From Platerodrilus igneus (taxonomy: Eukaryota > Arthropoda > Insecta > Coleoptera > Lycidae), in NCBI GenBank assembly GCA_036346225.1, contig JARFIW010001258.1, positions 868,001 through 932,000 on the forward strand: a stretch of DNA of 64,000 bases. Direction: 5' to 3'. Positions within the stretch are counted from its first letter, which is position 1; each line of letters opens with the position of its first letter. The notes beneath the pieces are model-generated. The model had not been told where the DNA came from. It did no database searches and was given only the letters and a program-made list of their open reading frames with translations. Both the position numbers and the translations under genes were made by a program. Below are positions 1 to 11,419 of the stretch, one piece after another.

Positions 1-1820
1 CAGTCTGTCGATTCTCATCTACACATGCACAGAAACACGATACAAAAAGAATTAGAACAATGAACAATACACAAAAAGTTACAGTGCCTGCATAGAAGAA
101 AATATTCCTCACAAACTTGTCCAACATGCAAAAATACACACAGACACTAAAATAAAATATTTAAAAAAAATTTAGCATGTTGATTTTCATCCACATACAC
201 ACAGAAACACAATACAAAAGTATCAGAACAAAGAACAGTATACAAAAAAGTTACAGCACCTGCAGGAAACATTAGTCTTATAAAGCTATAGCTTTTCTTG
301 TGCCAGAACAAAGAACAATACACAAAGATAACAAAGCCCGTACAGAAGAAATCAATCTTATAAAGAATATCTTTTCCTTTCCGGGTGCTGTAACTTATTT
401 TGTTCTAATTCTTTTTGTATTGTATTCCTGGGTGTATGTGAACAAAAAATGGACAAGCTAAATTTTTTAAAATCCCCCTTGGCAGCCATGGTACTCTTCT
501 GTACAGGAGAAAGAATTTTTAAAAAATAATAAGAGAAACATATTTTGGCTACCAAGGGCACTTTCAAAAATTCAGCCTCACCATTCTTATCTCCACATGC
601 ACAGGAACGCGATACAAAAAGAATTAGAATAAGAAACAATTCATAAAAAAAGTTACAGTGCCTGCACAGAAGAAATACGTCTTGTATAAGATGTTATCTC
701 CTTTGCGAGCGTGCTAACTTTTGTGTTTTGTTTTTGTTTTAATTCCTTTTACACCGTATTCCTCGGTGTATGTAGACAAAAACGCAAAGACCTAATTTTT
801 TGAAAGTGCCCCTTTGATAGCTACGATACTGTTCCGAACAGAAAAAGAATTCTTAAAAAATAAAAGTAGAACAATAGTTTGGCAACCAAGAGCATTTTTA
901 AAAATTCAACATGCCCATTCTCATTTATACACGCACAGGCGCACTCTACAAAAAGTGTCAGAACAAAGAACAATACACAAAAAAGATTACAACGCCCGTA
1001 CAGAAGAAATCAATCTTATAAAGAATATCTTTTCCTTTCCGGGCGCTGTAACTTATTTTGTTCTAATTCTTTTTGTATTGTATTCCTGGGTGTATGTGGA
1101 CAAAAATGGACAAGCTGAATTTTTAAAAATCCCCCTTCGCAACCATGGTACTCTTCTGTACAGAAGAAAGAATTTATAAAAAATAATAAGAAAAACATAT
1201 TTTGGCTACCAAGGACACTTTCAACAATTCAGCCTCACCATTCTTATCTAGACATGCACAGGAACGCGATACAAAAAGAATTAGAACAAGAAACAATTCA
1301 TAAAAAAAGTTACAGTGCCTGCACAGAAAAAATACGTCTTGTATAAGATGTTATCTCCTTTGCGAGCGTGCTAACATTTGTGTTTTGTTTTTGTTTTAAT
1401 TCTTTTTATACCGTATTCCTCGATGTATGTAGACAAAAACGCAAAGACCGAATTTTTTTAAGTGTCCCTTTGATAGCTACGTTACTGTTCCGAACAGAAA
1501 AAAGAATTCGTAAAAAATAAAAATAATTTGGCAGTCAAGAGCATTTTTAAAAATTCAACATGCCCGTTCTCATCCTATACACGTACAGGCACACTCTACA
1601 AAAAGTGTCAGAACAAAGAACAATACACAAAAAAGATTACAACGCCCATACAGAAGATATCAATCTTATAAAGAATATCTTTTCCTTTCCGCACGCTGTA
1701 ACTTATTTTGTTCTAATTCTTTCTGTATTGTATTCCTGGGTGTATGTGGATAAAAAGAGACAAACTGAATTTTTGAAAATGCCACCTGCTCACAGAAGAA
1801 AGCATTTTTAAAAAATAAAA
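1..1820. repeat. Satellite-like tandem array, ~655 bp period, with inverted half-units
   Basis: The landmark AATCTTATAAAGAATATC recurs near 354, 1012 and 1662, and GATAGCTACG recurs near 816 and 1472, giving a unit of about 650-658 bp and roughly 2.7 copies. Inside each unit, a segment containing ATACAAAAAGAATTAGAA alternates with its reverse complement (TTCTAATTCTTTTTGTAT), so neighbouring half-units face each other and could fold back. The open frames here (for example 814-1179 and 1560-1811) are near-identical by-products of the repeat and are not genes. The array runs off the left edge, so its true length is unknown. It lies just downstream of the last recognised host exon and may be intronic or intergenic. 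Confidence 0.8.
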
Positions 1821-1960
1821 GGACAAAATCTACCGATCTTAAGTCATTCATAACAACAAATGGAGATTGGTTGATACTGTTCGGATGAAATTCTGAGCAA
1901 ATGTTTAGAAGTATTACAAATAGAAAGAAATTGGAAACTAATTTTTAAATGGTACATTAC

Positions 1961-2176
1961 CTAAAATGGGGCGGCTTCTTCTATATTTAGAGGATTGCAG
2001 TATAGGAAATTGTAAATTAAGAGATACGGGACGTTGTGGAGTTATCCAAAATGAAGAATCTACAGCTGTTAAAGCTTCTAAAAGGCGCTTGGGAGTTACT
2101 TCAGTTCCTTTTAATTCAGTCCAAAGTTTTGTTAAAATCTGGTGTCTTCTTTTATCTTCTAAGGAAAATCGTTTAT
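1961..2176 (-). CDS. Exon of coiled-coil host gene (NCKAP5-like), third recognised exon
   Basis: On the minus strand this is a 216 bp open segment between a TTTATAG acceptor and a GTAATG donor. It joins in phase 1 to the exon at 2225-2591 across a 48 bp intron and stays open throughout. The peptide carries TPKRLLEALTAV and WITPQRPVSLNLQFPI, which look like conserved globular or linear motifs rather than random sequence. The donor at its 3' end implies another exon further left, which I could not identify; the satellite array begins about 140 bp away. The family name is tentative and the exon call is more secure than the name. Confidence 0.6.
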
Positions 2177-2224
2177 CTATAAAATTTTATTTAAAAAAAT
2201 AAATTAGAAAATGCTGAGTGTTAC

Positions 2225-2591
2225 CTATAAGTTTGCAGTCTGATGAAAAATGTCTACTGCTTTTAGATATAAATCTATTACTAGTGCTTGTTTCAGTTTT
2301 ACTTGAGCATAAAATATTATTGTCTATTATATCAGAATTAGAGTTACCATGTTTAACAGTCAAGTTAGTTTTAATTACATTTATTGGGGAAATATCAGCC
2401 GAAGTATTATCTTCAGAAATTTCTTTGGTTGAATCTTCTAAAGCAAGATGATTAGACACAGATAATTCAAAATCAGATTCAGGAGTAGAGGTTCTACGTA
2501 GCTGATGAACAAGCATAGAAGTTAAAGCTTTATTTTGTGTTTCTAGATCTTGGTTTCGTTTATGCAAGTTTCCAATTTCTTCACGTAAACT
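2225..2591 (-). CDS. Exon of coiled-coil host gene (NCKAP5-like), second recognised exon
   Basis: This 367 bp minus-strand exon lies between a TTATTACAG acceptor and a GTAACA donor. It opens in frame from the 2682-2894 exon with SLREEIGNLHKRNQDLETQN, continuing a heptad-like coiled coil. After the segment ALTSMLVHQLR it becomes Ser/Thr/Asp/Asn-rich and is probably disordered. The frame would run 12 codons past the donor before a stop, so the unspliced reading gives a misleading C-terminus. Splicing at 2224/2177 instead carries the frame into another conserved-looking exon. Coiled coil followed by a Ser-rich stretch fits Nck-associated protein 5 and its relatives, which are cytoplasmic and linked to microtubules. 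That identity is from memory and uncertain. Confidence 0.65.
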
Positions 2592-2681
2592 CTGTAATAA
2601 ATTTATTAAATTTAATAAAGAAAAATGTCATTCTAAAAATTGTAATATGTCAGCAAACTATGATTTTTAAACACAAAATAC

Positions 2682-2894
2682 CTTTTGTGCCAAAAGTGCT
2701 TTAACAACTTGATTAGCAACATCGTCCAGACAACGTTCATACTGTTTTCGTGATTCCTCAGCATGTCGATGAATTGCAGCTGAATGTGCTTCATGAATTT
2801 CTGGTTCAACATGTAGTTGTGTTAATTGTTGCTTTAATGCTGATATTTCCTTATTCAGTCTTGTAATTGTAGCTTGATACTGTTGACAGCGATT
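2682..2894 (-). CDS. Exon of coiled-coil host gene (NCKAP5-like), first recognised exon
   Basis: This is a 213 bp exon of exactly 71 codons, phase 0 at both ends, between a TTATTTTAG acceptor and an AAG/GTATTT donor on the minus strand. The peptide is a strongly predicted coiled coil that ends in ERCLDDVANQVVKALLAQK, the stretch that most suggests the NCKAP5/NCKAP5L family. No stop interrupts it, and codon use looks constrained, unlike the transposon relics around it. Upstream (5') exons should lie at higher coordinates, but none is recognisable in the next 61 kb. They may be beyond the window or too short to see. There is no start codon here, so the gene is partial. Confidence 0.65.
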
Positions 2895-3091
2895 CTAAAA
2901 TAAAGGTGTTTCATATAAGTACCTAATATAATCCAATTTGTAGCAAATAAGAAATGCAATATAAAACAATTACTATTTCAATAATAGCTTACTTTAAGAC
3001 GTACATATCTTCTTATCATAAATACTAAATAAATTTCAATATTTTATTCAAACAACATCCACCAGAAAGAAATGCTAAGGATCAGTACGCT

Positions 3092-3107
3092 TTAACCCTT
3101 TCACTGC
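3092..3107 (+). repeat. Candidate piggyBac left terminal repeat with TTAA
   Basis: TTAA at 3092-3095 is followed by CCCTTTCACTGC. piggyBac elements insert at TTAA and commonly begin with a CCCT or CCCTTT stretch, and a piggyBac-like reading frame starts about 250 bp downstream in the same orientation. I found no convincing reverse-complement partner past 6440, so the right end is lost or diverged. Confidence 0.5.
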
Positions 3108-3355
3108 TCCACCCGTACGTATATGCAATAATGTATCAGTGTTCCAAATGTTTATTTACACAAATACTTAAAAAAATATATGCAATTGTAAATTGCTCTC
3201 AATGTATTTGTATGATTGACTCCTTCTACTATCCCCATTACTAATAGTACTCAAACTGGTTTATATGTAGGAATGTGGCAGTGTTAGTTTAGTAGTTTTT
3301 GAATGTCGTAACACTGCTTAATTCAGTATTGTTTTACACCTTAAATGTATACATT

Positions 3356-3571
3356 ATGGCAAGAAGACGCTCTGTAGGGTAAGCTGATGTAGAAATAGTT
3401 GAGAGTTTGGAAAAAAGCGACTTTGAATACGACCACCTTCTGCTGTCTGAAGATGTTTGTGGGTGGGATAAAACTGAAAGCGATGTACAGAGAAGCACGC
3501 TGATGTCTACTGATAGCAGTCAACAATATGTAGAGTCTTTGGCAGAATTTGATGCCTCGGGGTCTGATTAG
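3356..3571 (+). pseudogene. piggyBac transposase N-terminal remnant
   Basis: An ATG at 3356 opens MARRRSVG, then a stop, then an acidic Ser/Asp/Glu-rich stretch (about 60 residues, with EKSDFEYDHLLLSEDV and ending GSD) before another stop. An acidic N-terminus of this kind is usual in piggyBac-family transposases. It lies between the TTAA end at 3092 and the catalytic-domain remnant at 5196-6440 and is collinear with both. The early in-frame stop shows it is dead. Confidence 0.5.
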
Positions 3572-5195
3572 AATGTTGAGTCTATTGTAGGACCAGCTCA
3601 GTGTCCCAAAAAAGTAAAACCAAATGATTTAATTTAATCAAACTTTGTAACAATTTTTTTTGGTGTAACAAAAATTCTTTACAGTGTAACAAAGTCGTAT
3701 TAAGGAATAAAGAAAAAAATGCAAAAATTTGTTAAAAAATTATTTATTTACAAACCAAATAAGCTTTCGAATTCATAATAAATCCTTGGTCCCATATGAT
3801 AAATATCAAACTATCCGATATTTCCTACTTTAATTCAATCTCAAGACTAAACTAAACTGCACATTCTGTCGCAATAATAATATTTGAAAATCTTCTGATG
3901 TTTTGAAACCTTGTTTAGAACATTTTAAATATAATTCTTATCATTAAAAGTAAGAATAAATAACTTATTTTTCGAGGTTTTCAACTTTTGTTTCATAAAC
4001 ACGGTGCGTGGCCGCCAAACATTTGTTCTGATTAGCGTAAAATTCCACGAAGATAAAAATTTCTCAGATTGAGCAAACCAGAATGGGAGTAGTTGATGGT
4101 AGAAATTAGTGGTGCAAAGGCACATGGTGCCTTAACTTATGTTATTTTTAGCGCAGAAACCCTCCGGTCAATAATACCACAATTTAGAGTCGAATTTGGA
4201 GTCCTTTGAATTCTATACCTGCAAGTGAACAGCAGAAGATGAACTGAAATCTGATCATATCCAGCACAAGGGTAGCAGTCAGTGACCTATAGATTAGGGG
4301 TGAGTCCATTACTCTTGCTGAATCATTCACCGGATTTATTAAATAACCTGCTTCTTCACGTATGGTCAAAATACTTGCCGTAAGAACCCCATCGTTGCAG
4401 TTCACGAGATCCGGTTTTTTTAAAACCATAACAACAGTTTATATTACCAATTTTTCATAACTACATATATTTTGAGAAAAAAAATTACACGTTAAATTTT
4501 TGTAATTTTTGAAGTACTCTCACTTAAGAGAAGCTTAAACGAGATTGTTTTATTAGTAACAAAATAAGATTTATATTGGGATTGCTTAAAATTCCAGTTT
4601 TTTTAAATTAAATTTGTAAGTGATTGCCAGATCTGATATTAATTCATAAAGATAACTAATACGTAACAAAATTTTGTTCAAGTATTATAAAACTAAAGAA
4701 TCTGAGATATAATTTAATTGTTAAATATAGTTGTGATATGATTTGATTATTTGTTATGAAATAGACGTGTTATAACGCAAGTGATTCTATTTATAAAAAC
4801 ACATCTGTTAAAAATGTTTCTATATTGAAAATGTCTAAACGATTAAGAATTTAAATAGAAAAATTTAGAATTCACTACGAAAGGGTTTTCTATAACTACC
4901 CTTTTTTTATGTAATAATTAATAGATACAGTAGCATTCAACTTTAGATTAAATTGTTTTCTGCTTAACTAAGAAAATTTCGGGCGAGATTCATCTCAAAC
5001 TCTCCCTTGGGGTGACAGCCATGTTAGCCGTTGGCAAAACAGTTTTTAGCCTTTCCATCTTCTAAGCCTAAAAACTTTAATTTTATACAGTGTATTCCTG
5101 CAGCGAGTCGTGTGCAACGTTAAAATTTCAGTAAACACGCTTAAATATTTTAAAATTGTAATAATTTAAACTTGGATAAAAAAATCCAAGAGTTT
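3572..5195. other. AT-rich insertion splitting the piggyBac relic
   Basis: About 1.6 kb separates the transposase N-terminus from the region where its catalytic part resumes; an intact piggyBac would have only about 60 codons here. No protein similarity is recognisable. The minus-strand open stretches at 3925-4125 and 4184-4429 have no motif I know. The segment is probably a nested insertion, but I could not find matching terminal repeats or a clear target duplication. Confidence 0.4.
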
Positions 5196-6440
5196 GATAA
5201 TAATGATTCAGGTTGGATGCTGCATCTATGCTTTTCGGCTGCTTTCGAATGCTTTTTGATAGTGAAATAATAGAGTCATTCCAGAGCAGTACAATTTATA
5301 TTATGACTACATTTCAGAGAGCAGTTCCGATAACTCAAAACTGAAACATTTTAAAGAGATCACCATCGATGAAATATATTGCTTTCTGGCAGTAAATATG
5401 CAATTGGCACAGGTGAAAATTTCTTTCATTAAATAATGTCAAACAGTATACCTATTGCTTTTCCGATAGTATTCAGCTAGCCGGAGACGACAAACTGCAG
5501 AAAATCGGACAATTTGTAAATCATCTACAAAAAGCTTGCTGAGTGAGTCTCTTTACCCTTTCCAAGATATATGCACTGCGAAAATAGGCTGCTTTTCAAG
5601 TGTGGACTGTTTTTCAAACAATATATTCCGTAAATGTGGCACAGATTTGGCATACCTTTTTTTATGCTCTGCGATTACAAAACTGAGTATGTTCTTGACT
5701 TTATTGTGTACGTGTATGCTACGAAACTAAATTCAGAAGCAGATATAATAAAAATTTTGGAATACTTTACCTGAATCATATCATGGAAAGGCCATGCACT
5801 GTACTTAGATAATAATTGGTATACAAATCCCACTCTTTTCACATATTTTCCAAAGCTATCCAAACTAGAAAAAGGAGAGGTGCAGTGCAAATTTACGAAT
5901 AAACGTTTGGCTATAAAGTGGCACGGCAGGCATTAAGTTTATGCTATCAACTCTTTATAACAGTGAAGTTGTGGATACTGGTAAACAAAATGCAAAACTT
6001 ACAATGCAATATGAAAACTGCAGTGTATGTTGGATGATAACGAACACATGGGTGTCATTGACCAGTGTGGAATATGCTAGGAAATTTGTAAAATTGGTGG
6101 ATTTATCAATGATACATGGTTATGCTTGTACAAAACGAGACTGGTAACAACCCATCTTTGTCAGAATTTCATAAAAGGCTGACAAGGAAGCTCTAGAAAT
6201 GTAGCACCAACCTATAGTTGATCATTATCGAGATAGGCAGCTGGGGATAATACATTACAGTTAATTGTTTGAAACTTTATATTTCTTCTGCCAATAACCA
6301 ATAAAGGCAACTGCTCAATGGAGGTGCGTTGTTTGTGTTAAACGTAAGTAAAGATGTGACACACGATACATGTGGATTCCGTGCAATGTACCTCTTTACT
6401 TACCGTGTTTTGAAAGGTAACATACCGTGAAACATTATTA
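5196..6440 (+). pseudogene. piggyBac transposase catalytic and C-terminal remnant
   Basis: Read across several frameshifts, the plus strand gives the expected order of piggyBac transposase landmarks: HFKEITIDEIYCFLAVNMQ near 5340-5405; FIVYVYATKLNSEA, then LDNNWYTNPTLF (the DN-W-T region) near 5697-5840; a KGEVQCKFTNKR segment near 5870-5905; NSEVVDTGK near 5955-5985; and a closing Cys-rich segment QWRCVVCVKRK...PCNVPLYLPCFER near 6310-6415. That last part matches the cross-braced zinc-binding C-terminus of the family. Stops and frame changes are frequent, so no active enzyme is made. The element once catalysed cut-and-paste transposition at TTAA. Confidence 0.8.
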
Positions 6441-8379
6441 ATTGTTACGAAAAATATTTTCCTTTATTTGGATAAAATAAAGGTTATTCTGTGTTGCCGG
6501 TATTTGTAACAATATTTTTTTGTGTTCTTATTTTGGAATGTAATTTTTTCAAGTTACTGTTGTCATGTACATATTTGCTTATGCATAATAGGCACAAAAC
6601 TTTAATAACAGGACTAATTTTTTTAACTAGTGAAAAAAAATTTATGTAATTCAAAGTAAATTCATTTCATTGGTTGATACGTTGCCTGCTATATTGCTAT
6701 ATATTATTTGGAAGTAGTGCGTATGTATGTGGTTGTGCATGCGTGTGGTTGTGCATGCGTGTGCTCATATGCTCATGAGTGTGCATGTGCATGGGCCAGT
6801 ATGTGCATGTGCTTGTAAATTTTTCAATTGTTCTCTAAGTAAATATTTTAAATGTAAATATTGATTTTAATATTAAAAGGTATTTTAATTTCATTACCAT
6901 GCATAATTCCTTAAACGTTCCATAGTACTGCATTTTTAGGTATAATTTGTTTACTAACTTATGGAATATTGTACAGACCCTAATTAATGTACTATATAAT
7001 ACAAGGAGAATTTATGTATTTTAAATTCTCTGAATTTTTGTGCTTGAGTGATCAGATGGTTTTACTATACACGACTGATAGGTAAAATAAAATAACAACA
7101 TAAAAAGTAAAACTGTGAGGGTTCTTCAAGATGTGAGCATAATTTTTTTTATTTCTCCTGCCAGATTAATTTAGGTCAAAGTCAACATACGTTAGTTGTA
7201 TTCTGAGCAATGCTTTAGATAAAAACTTCCATTAAATGTAATTTCAAACTTGAATTTCAATGAGAAATAACTGAAAATGTTTTCTACAGTAATAATTCGA
7301 AACAGATCTCAGTGTAAGGTAACTGGTACAATTATAAGATAGGTATTAGATTAATAAACGTAATTTTAGGACATTAATTCGATTTATTCCTCTGAATCAT
7401 GGTTATAATTTTAATTTTAGAACAACTAATTCAACAGCTTATAAATTGTATTTTAGGTCGATTTAATTGGAATCAAAAGCAGATTTAGTAGTGGAGCTCA
7501 TTTCTCTATGGTATTGGAATGGGGAATTCAGAGCATTAACGATTCGACTCTGTGGAAATTTAATAACAAATTCTAATATTAGATTTTATTTGTGTGTTGT
7601 TTATAATTGCTGTATTTGTTGCAGATTTAAAATGTTAATACTTGCGTAGGCGGATCTACATATACATTAAAGGAAACTGTAAACTAATTCAAATAATCTG
7701 AGAAGTAATTTGATACTATTGCAAGAAACTAGACCGACTTTACTGATTCAGTCGGCAATATTTAATTGGATACATTTTGATTAAATGTAAGCATGCTTCC
7801 AGTAATATATTTTTATTGATTATAAATGCTTTCAAATTATTTTAAATTTTACTTATTAGAATTAAAGAACTGTTATGAATTCTTTAAATTGTATATTGAC
7901 TCCTATTTAAATATGATTATTGAATTCCTTAAATTGTCTTTTGCTAATTTTTATATTGGTATTTGACTGTTATTTGTTATTTTACCGAGCTAGCCAAGAA
8001 GTGGTGTTTAAATAAATTCATGTAACACTGCAACTGTTGGTATATTGGAACCTGTAGAGTATGTATATTTATTTTTACTTTGTAAATCTAATATAGTGGC
8101 AGAAGATGATGATCCAACTTAACTCAATTTATTAGAAACGAATACACAACTTTTGTTTCTTTCTAATGATTACATTTAACTATGGATGCTAAAATATTGT
8201 GAGCACAAGGAACGTGATTGAATGTGAATGTAATATATTAGAATCCTAGATGTTAGTATTGTGGAACATGTATGTTATTATTGTTACCATAGCACTAGTC
8301 AGTTGTTACTCAATGTTTAAAAATAGAAAAATATCACATTTTCATCTTCGAGCTATTAAATTAGGATTAATAAAGGTAT
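6441..8379. other. AT-rich DNA without recognisable genes
   Basis: I see no supported gene. The stretch is AT-rich and contains a short imperfect TGTGCATG-type repeat at about 6716-6815. The open frame at 7467-7649 has no recognisable motif and no supporting splice or start context. Confidence 0.6.
6716..6815. repeat. Imperfect TGTGCATG-rich simple repeat
   Basis: Alternating purine-pyrimidine words such as TGTGCATGCGTGTG and ATGTGCATGTGC recur over about 100 bp. It is a diverged GT-type microsatellite, with no evidence of function. Confidence 0.7.
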
Positions 8380-8762
8380 TGTAACGAAAACTCTGTTTGC
8401 ACAAACAACAGTTTTTTTATTATTAAACTAATTATACAAACCTTTACAACAATTCGTAGCTTCAGTAAAATTTTAAAAGCTCTTACAACAATTTCCTTCC
8501 AGCTAATCGTTAACAACAGAAAATACTAACTTCTTGACATTACAATGTCATCTTCTTAATTAACTAAATATCGCAGCACTATGATTAATTTACATTATCA
8601 CTACAATAATTTATATTGATCACTTTAGTAATTCATATCACATAGTGCAATTTATATGCACCACTAATTTATTTCATAATACAACTTTCAAAGCTTTAAA
8701 CTAGAACTCGTAGTGTAATTAAAGCTTTAATTGGAACAGAACTAACTAACGCTCATCATGCC
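8380..8762 (-). mobile_element. Solo LTR fragment of the 16962 Gypsy family
   Basis: The plus strand begins TGTAACGAAAACT and continues through words shared with the LTR at 16962 (ACAACAGTTTTTTTATT, AAAGCTCTTACAACAATTT, CAAAGCTTTAA), including the subregion rich in TTTATAT and CACTAC. Only the first ~380 bp is recognisable; the rest has decayed or is displaced by the adjoining SINE. No coding sequence of the parent element is present, consistent with a solo LTR left by recombination. Confidence 0.7.
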
Positions 8763-8882
8763 AATTTATATTTTATTCTTCTAAGGTTAAAAAGTGTCCC
8801 ACACATAGGTAGGATAGAATATCTGGTGGGGTTCAGCAGATCCCTTAAAAATTGAGATGTCTTGCACTTGGGCACTGGTCAC

Positions 8883-9158
8883 CTTACATTTGATTTTCTA
8901 ATGCTCCACCCACTAGTCAGGATGCAAGTTCATTTACCTGGAAATTTTGAATTTTGCCGAACCCTTGGTATTACAAGCAAGGTAGGAATCTTGAACGTGC
9001 GTAACAGCACTCACGCACGGGACGTACATTTTAGTTCTCATCTTAACGAGGGCGCATTTAACATTTTTCAAATAGTCCGTATCGGAAATCAAACCAAGGA
9101 TCTTGGAATCAGCAGTTATTCACGAACCTGTTTGATGATGAGCTCGTTACCGAGAACC
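8883..9158 (-). mobile_element. tRNA-derived SINE, diverged copy
   Basis: The reverse complement aligns along its length with the intact SINE at 55820-56116: a diverged tRNA head with box-B-like GGTTTGATTTCC, then the shared body (TTTGAAAAATGTTA, CCTCGTT, GTTACGCACGTT, CCTACCTTGCTTG, GGGTTCGGCAAAATTC) and the 3' end GGTGGAGCATTAGAAAAT. Substitutions throughout mark it as older than the 55.8 kb copy. SINEs are transcribed by RNA polymerase III and mobilised by LINE machinery. The open frame at 8862-9167 is a by-product. Confidence 0.8.
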
Positions 9159-9236
9159 AAACAGTGAATGCTATAATTTTGAAATTTGTATGTAGAAATT
9201 TGCATTATTTGAACCTTAATATTTAATTAAGTAAGG
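9137..9236. repeat. Dispersed repeat paired with 13268-13380
   Basis: The words GATGAGCTCGTTACCGAG, TGCTATAATTTT, GTATGTAGAA, ATTATTTGAACC, TTAAGTAAGG and TACGTAATAA occur in the same order here and at 13268-13380. The left part overlaps the tRNA head of the adjacent SINE, so the unit may be SINE head plus flanking element. Its identity is unknown. Confidence 0.6.
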
Positions 9237-9239
9237 AGA

Positions 9240-11220
9240 TACGTAATAATTGGCGCTCAAGGTAAGGCGGTTTTCTATGACAATATTGTTTATTGTCTAT
9301 TAATTAAAAAAATCTACTGATTGCATCATGCACTAGCTACATTAATTTAAATTTTATGTAACATTATTCTTTGTGTTGGTACTGTAACTACTATCTAAGC
9401 CGAAAACAGCAACTCTACTATTGGACCACAAAATATCCTTCTTTTAAGATTAAAATGAAAGTGGAAGTTTTCTTAGTGTTTTTTATTTTTTTTTAGATGA
9501 ATAAATTTCATGATAATTTTGTTCTTTATTGTAAAATTTGTGTAAGTTTCAATACTGTAGAATATATTCCACGCGATCTCTTAATTGGTTCACTTTTGTA
9601 TTAGTTTACGTAAGTTATTGCGTAATATTTTAAAGTAATACTGGCAATGTAATTTCCATGCACCTAAATCGATTTTTTAAAGTGAAAATTAATGTTCAAG
9701 CTTTAATAAATATAATGACTTAAGATTGGGCTTTTTTTGCAAATATTTAACGTAATTTACGTCTATTTATATGTGAAGCTTTAAAACTTTGTCACCTGAT
9801 GACGCTTTCAAATTTTGTATTTTATACGAAATCTGTAAATAATTTATTTTCGTAATTAGTCCTGTTTAGATTAACATATTTTGAAATATCACAGTATTTA
9901 TTTCAACATTTTTTTTTAATAAATGACTTGGACTTACCTATCATTCGTTTTGCAAAAAAAATTTTTCTTTTTTATATTAAAGTATACTTATCGTTTATGT
10001 AAATTTCCATAAGATAAATATTCGTAATTTTTAATAAAGTTTTAAAACATTTACTCCACAGCAATTTCTACTTATTCATTTAAGATTTCGACGTTTAACA
10101 ATTATTCTTTTCGCGTTTGAATGCTGAAATTTTTTATTTAGATAGACGTTTGTAAAAATTTCCTTTTTGAATATTTCTTTTGCATACTTATTGACTTAAT
10201 CTATCTTTTGATATCCCTTATTTGCCGAGTTACTAATAAAAACTTGTAAATTAACTTTTTTTGCAATTTTTTCGAAAATTAAATTTAAACTTTTAAAATG
10301 AGTTAACTACATTTAAAGACGAAAGAAGTTTGCTTTGAACCACCAATTTGTCTTATGTAAAGTGACTTGAAGATCTCGATGGTAAACCACAAGAGAAGTG
10401 GCATATAAAAGATCTAAAAACCTTTTGCTAATAATGCACCATTACAATAATTAATATTTTTTTATCCACCTTTTAAATATATCTTGTATTATAAAATATT
10501 TTATACCTCAGGATGTCCGTTATTGTTCCTCTTTGTTTGTTTTTTTCCTTACCTCACGTTGAATACCTATTCTATCTTTGATATTTAAATAAGCACAACA
10601 CTTTAGTTGTTCTAAATTTCCTTATTCTTGTTAAAAATTGTTCAAATTGTTTTCGTTCTCATCTGTACAATTTTACTTTAACTGTTTTATTTTGTGGGTC
10701 TTTAAATATTCAAAGTATCTTCACATATTTCTTTAATACTTTGTATTACCATTTTTCTATACATTGCTCCTTTCCTCCAATTATGATTATTATATCTTTA
10801 GTATGAATAACGCAATAGATCTTTAGCATTTGTCGGAGCTGATATTGAGTTCATGGTTTTCAACCAGGGTAAACGTGGTGGTCGATAACCATGCTTATGC
10901 TGAAAAAAGTCAATATTTGCAGTTGTAAAGATAGGTATTTCAATTTTTTATGTTTTCATTATGGAGTTTCCACTCATTATCCTATTTAGCCCAAACAATT
11001 GTTTTTGTTTTTTTGTTTATCATATGGGTGAGACGTTGTCACTTTTTTATACCATTCTTGATTATGGTGGTGTAAATTTACTGTATATACCTTTATCGTA
11101 TTGATTTTTGATGTCTTTGGGTTGAGTATGCATAGCTTTGAGAATAGCAGGACGTGGTTTCGTTTTTGTTTCTTTTGCTAGGCAGTGGTCCTTTAGACTT
11201 CCTGCTTTTTTTCACTTGGT
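9240..11220. other. AT-rich DNA without recognisable genes
   Basis: This region is long, pyrimidine-rich and very AT-rich. No open frame of note, no splice-supported exon and no transposon domain is visible on either strand. Confidence 0.6.
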
Positions 11221-11225
11221 GACAT

Positions 11226-11242
11226 TTCTCTCTTTCTCTCTT

Positions 11243-11299
<57 letters not shown>

Positions 11300-11350
11300 C
11301 ACACACATACACACACACACACCACACATGCACACACGTACACACACTCA
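11226..11350. repeat. (CT)n followed by (CA)n compound microsatellite
   Basis: A near-pure CT tract runs to about 11296 and is followed by interrupted CA repeats to about 11350. The open frame across it encodes Ser-Leu and Thr-His repeats and is an artefact of the microsatellite. Confidence 0.95.
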
Positions 11351-11419
11351 CTTCTATTAAACACTTGTCCGAAAACTTTTTTATATTCCACTGTCTCCTT
11401 TTCTGCCCTATTTTTTTTC

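Noticed and set aside
814..1811. Open frames of 60-121 codons inside the left array
   Set aside because: They are near-identical copies created by the tandem repeat, occur on both strands and carry no domain.
4300..4330. TAGGGGTGAG as a hAT terminus
   Set aside because: No inverted partner and no 8 bp duplication could be found nearby.
9780..9835. CTGATGACGC... as another hammerhead core
   Set aside because: There is no GAAA at the proper distance after a closed stem II.
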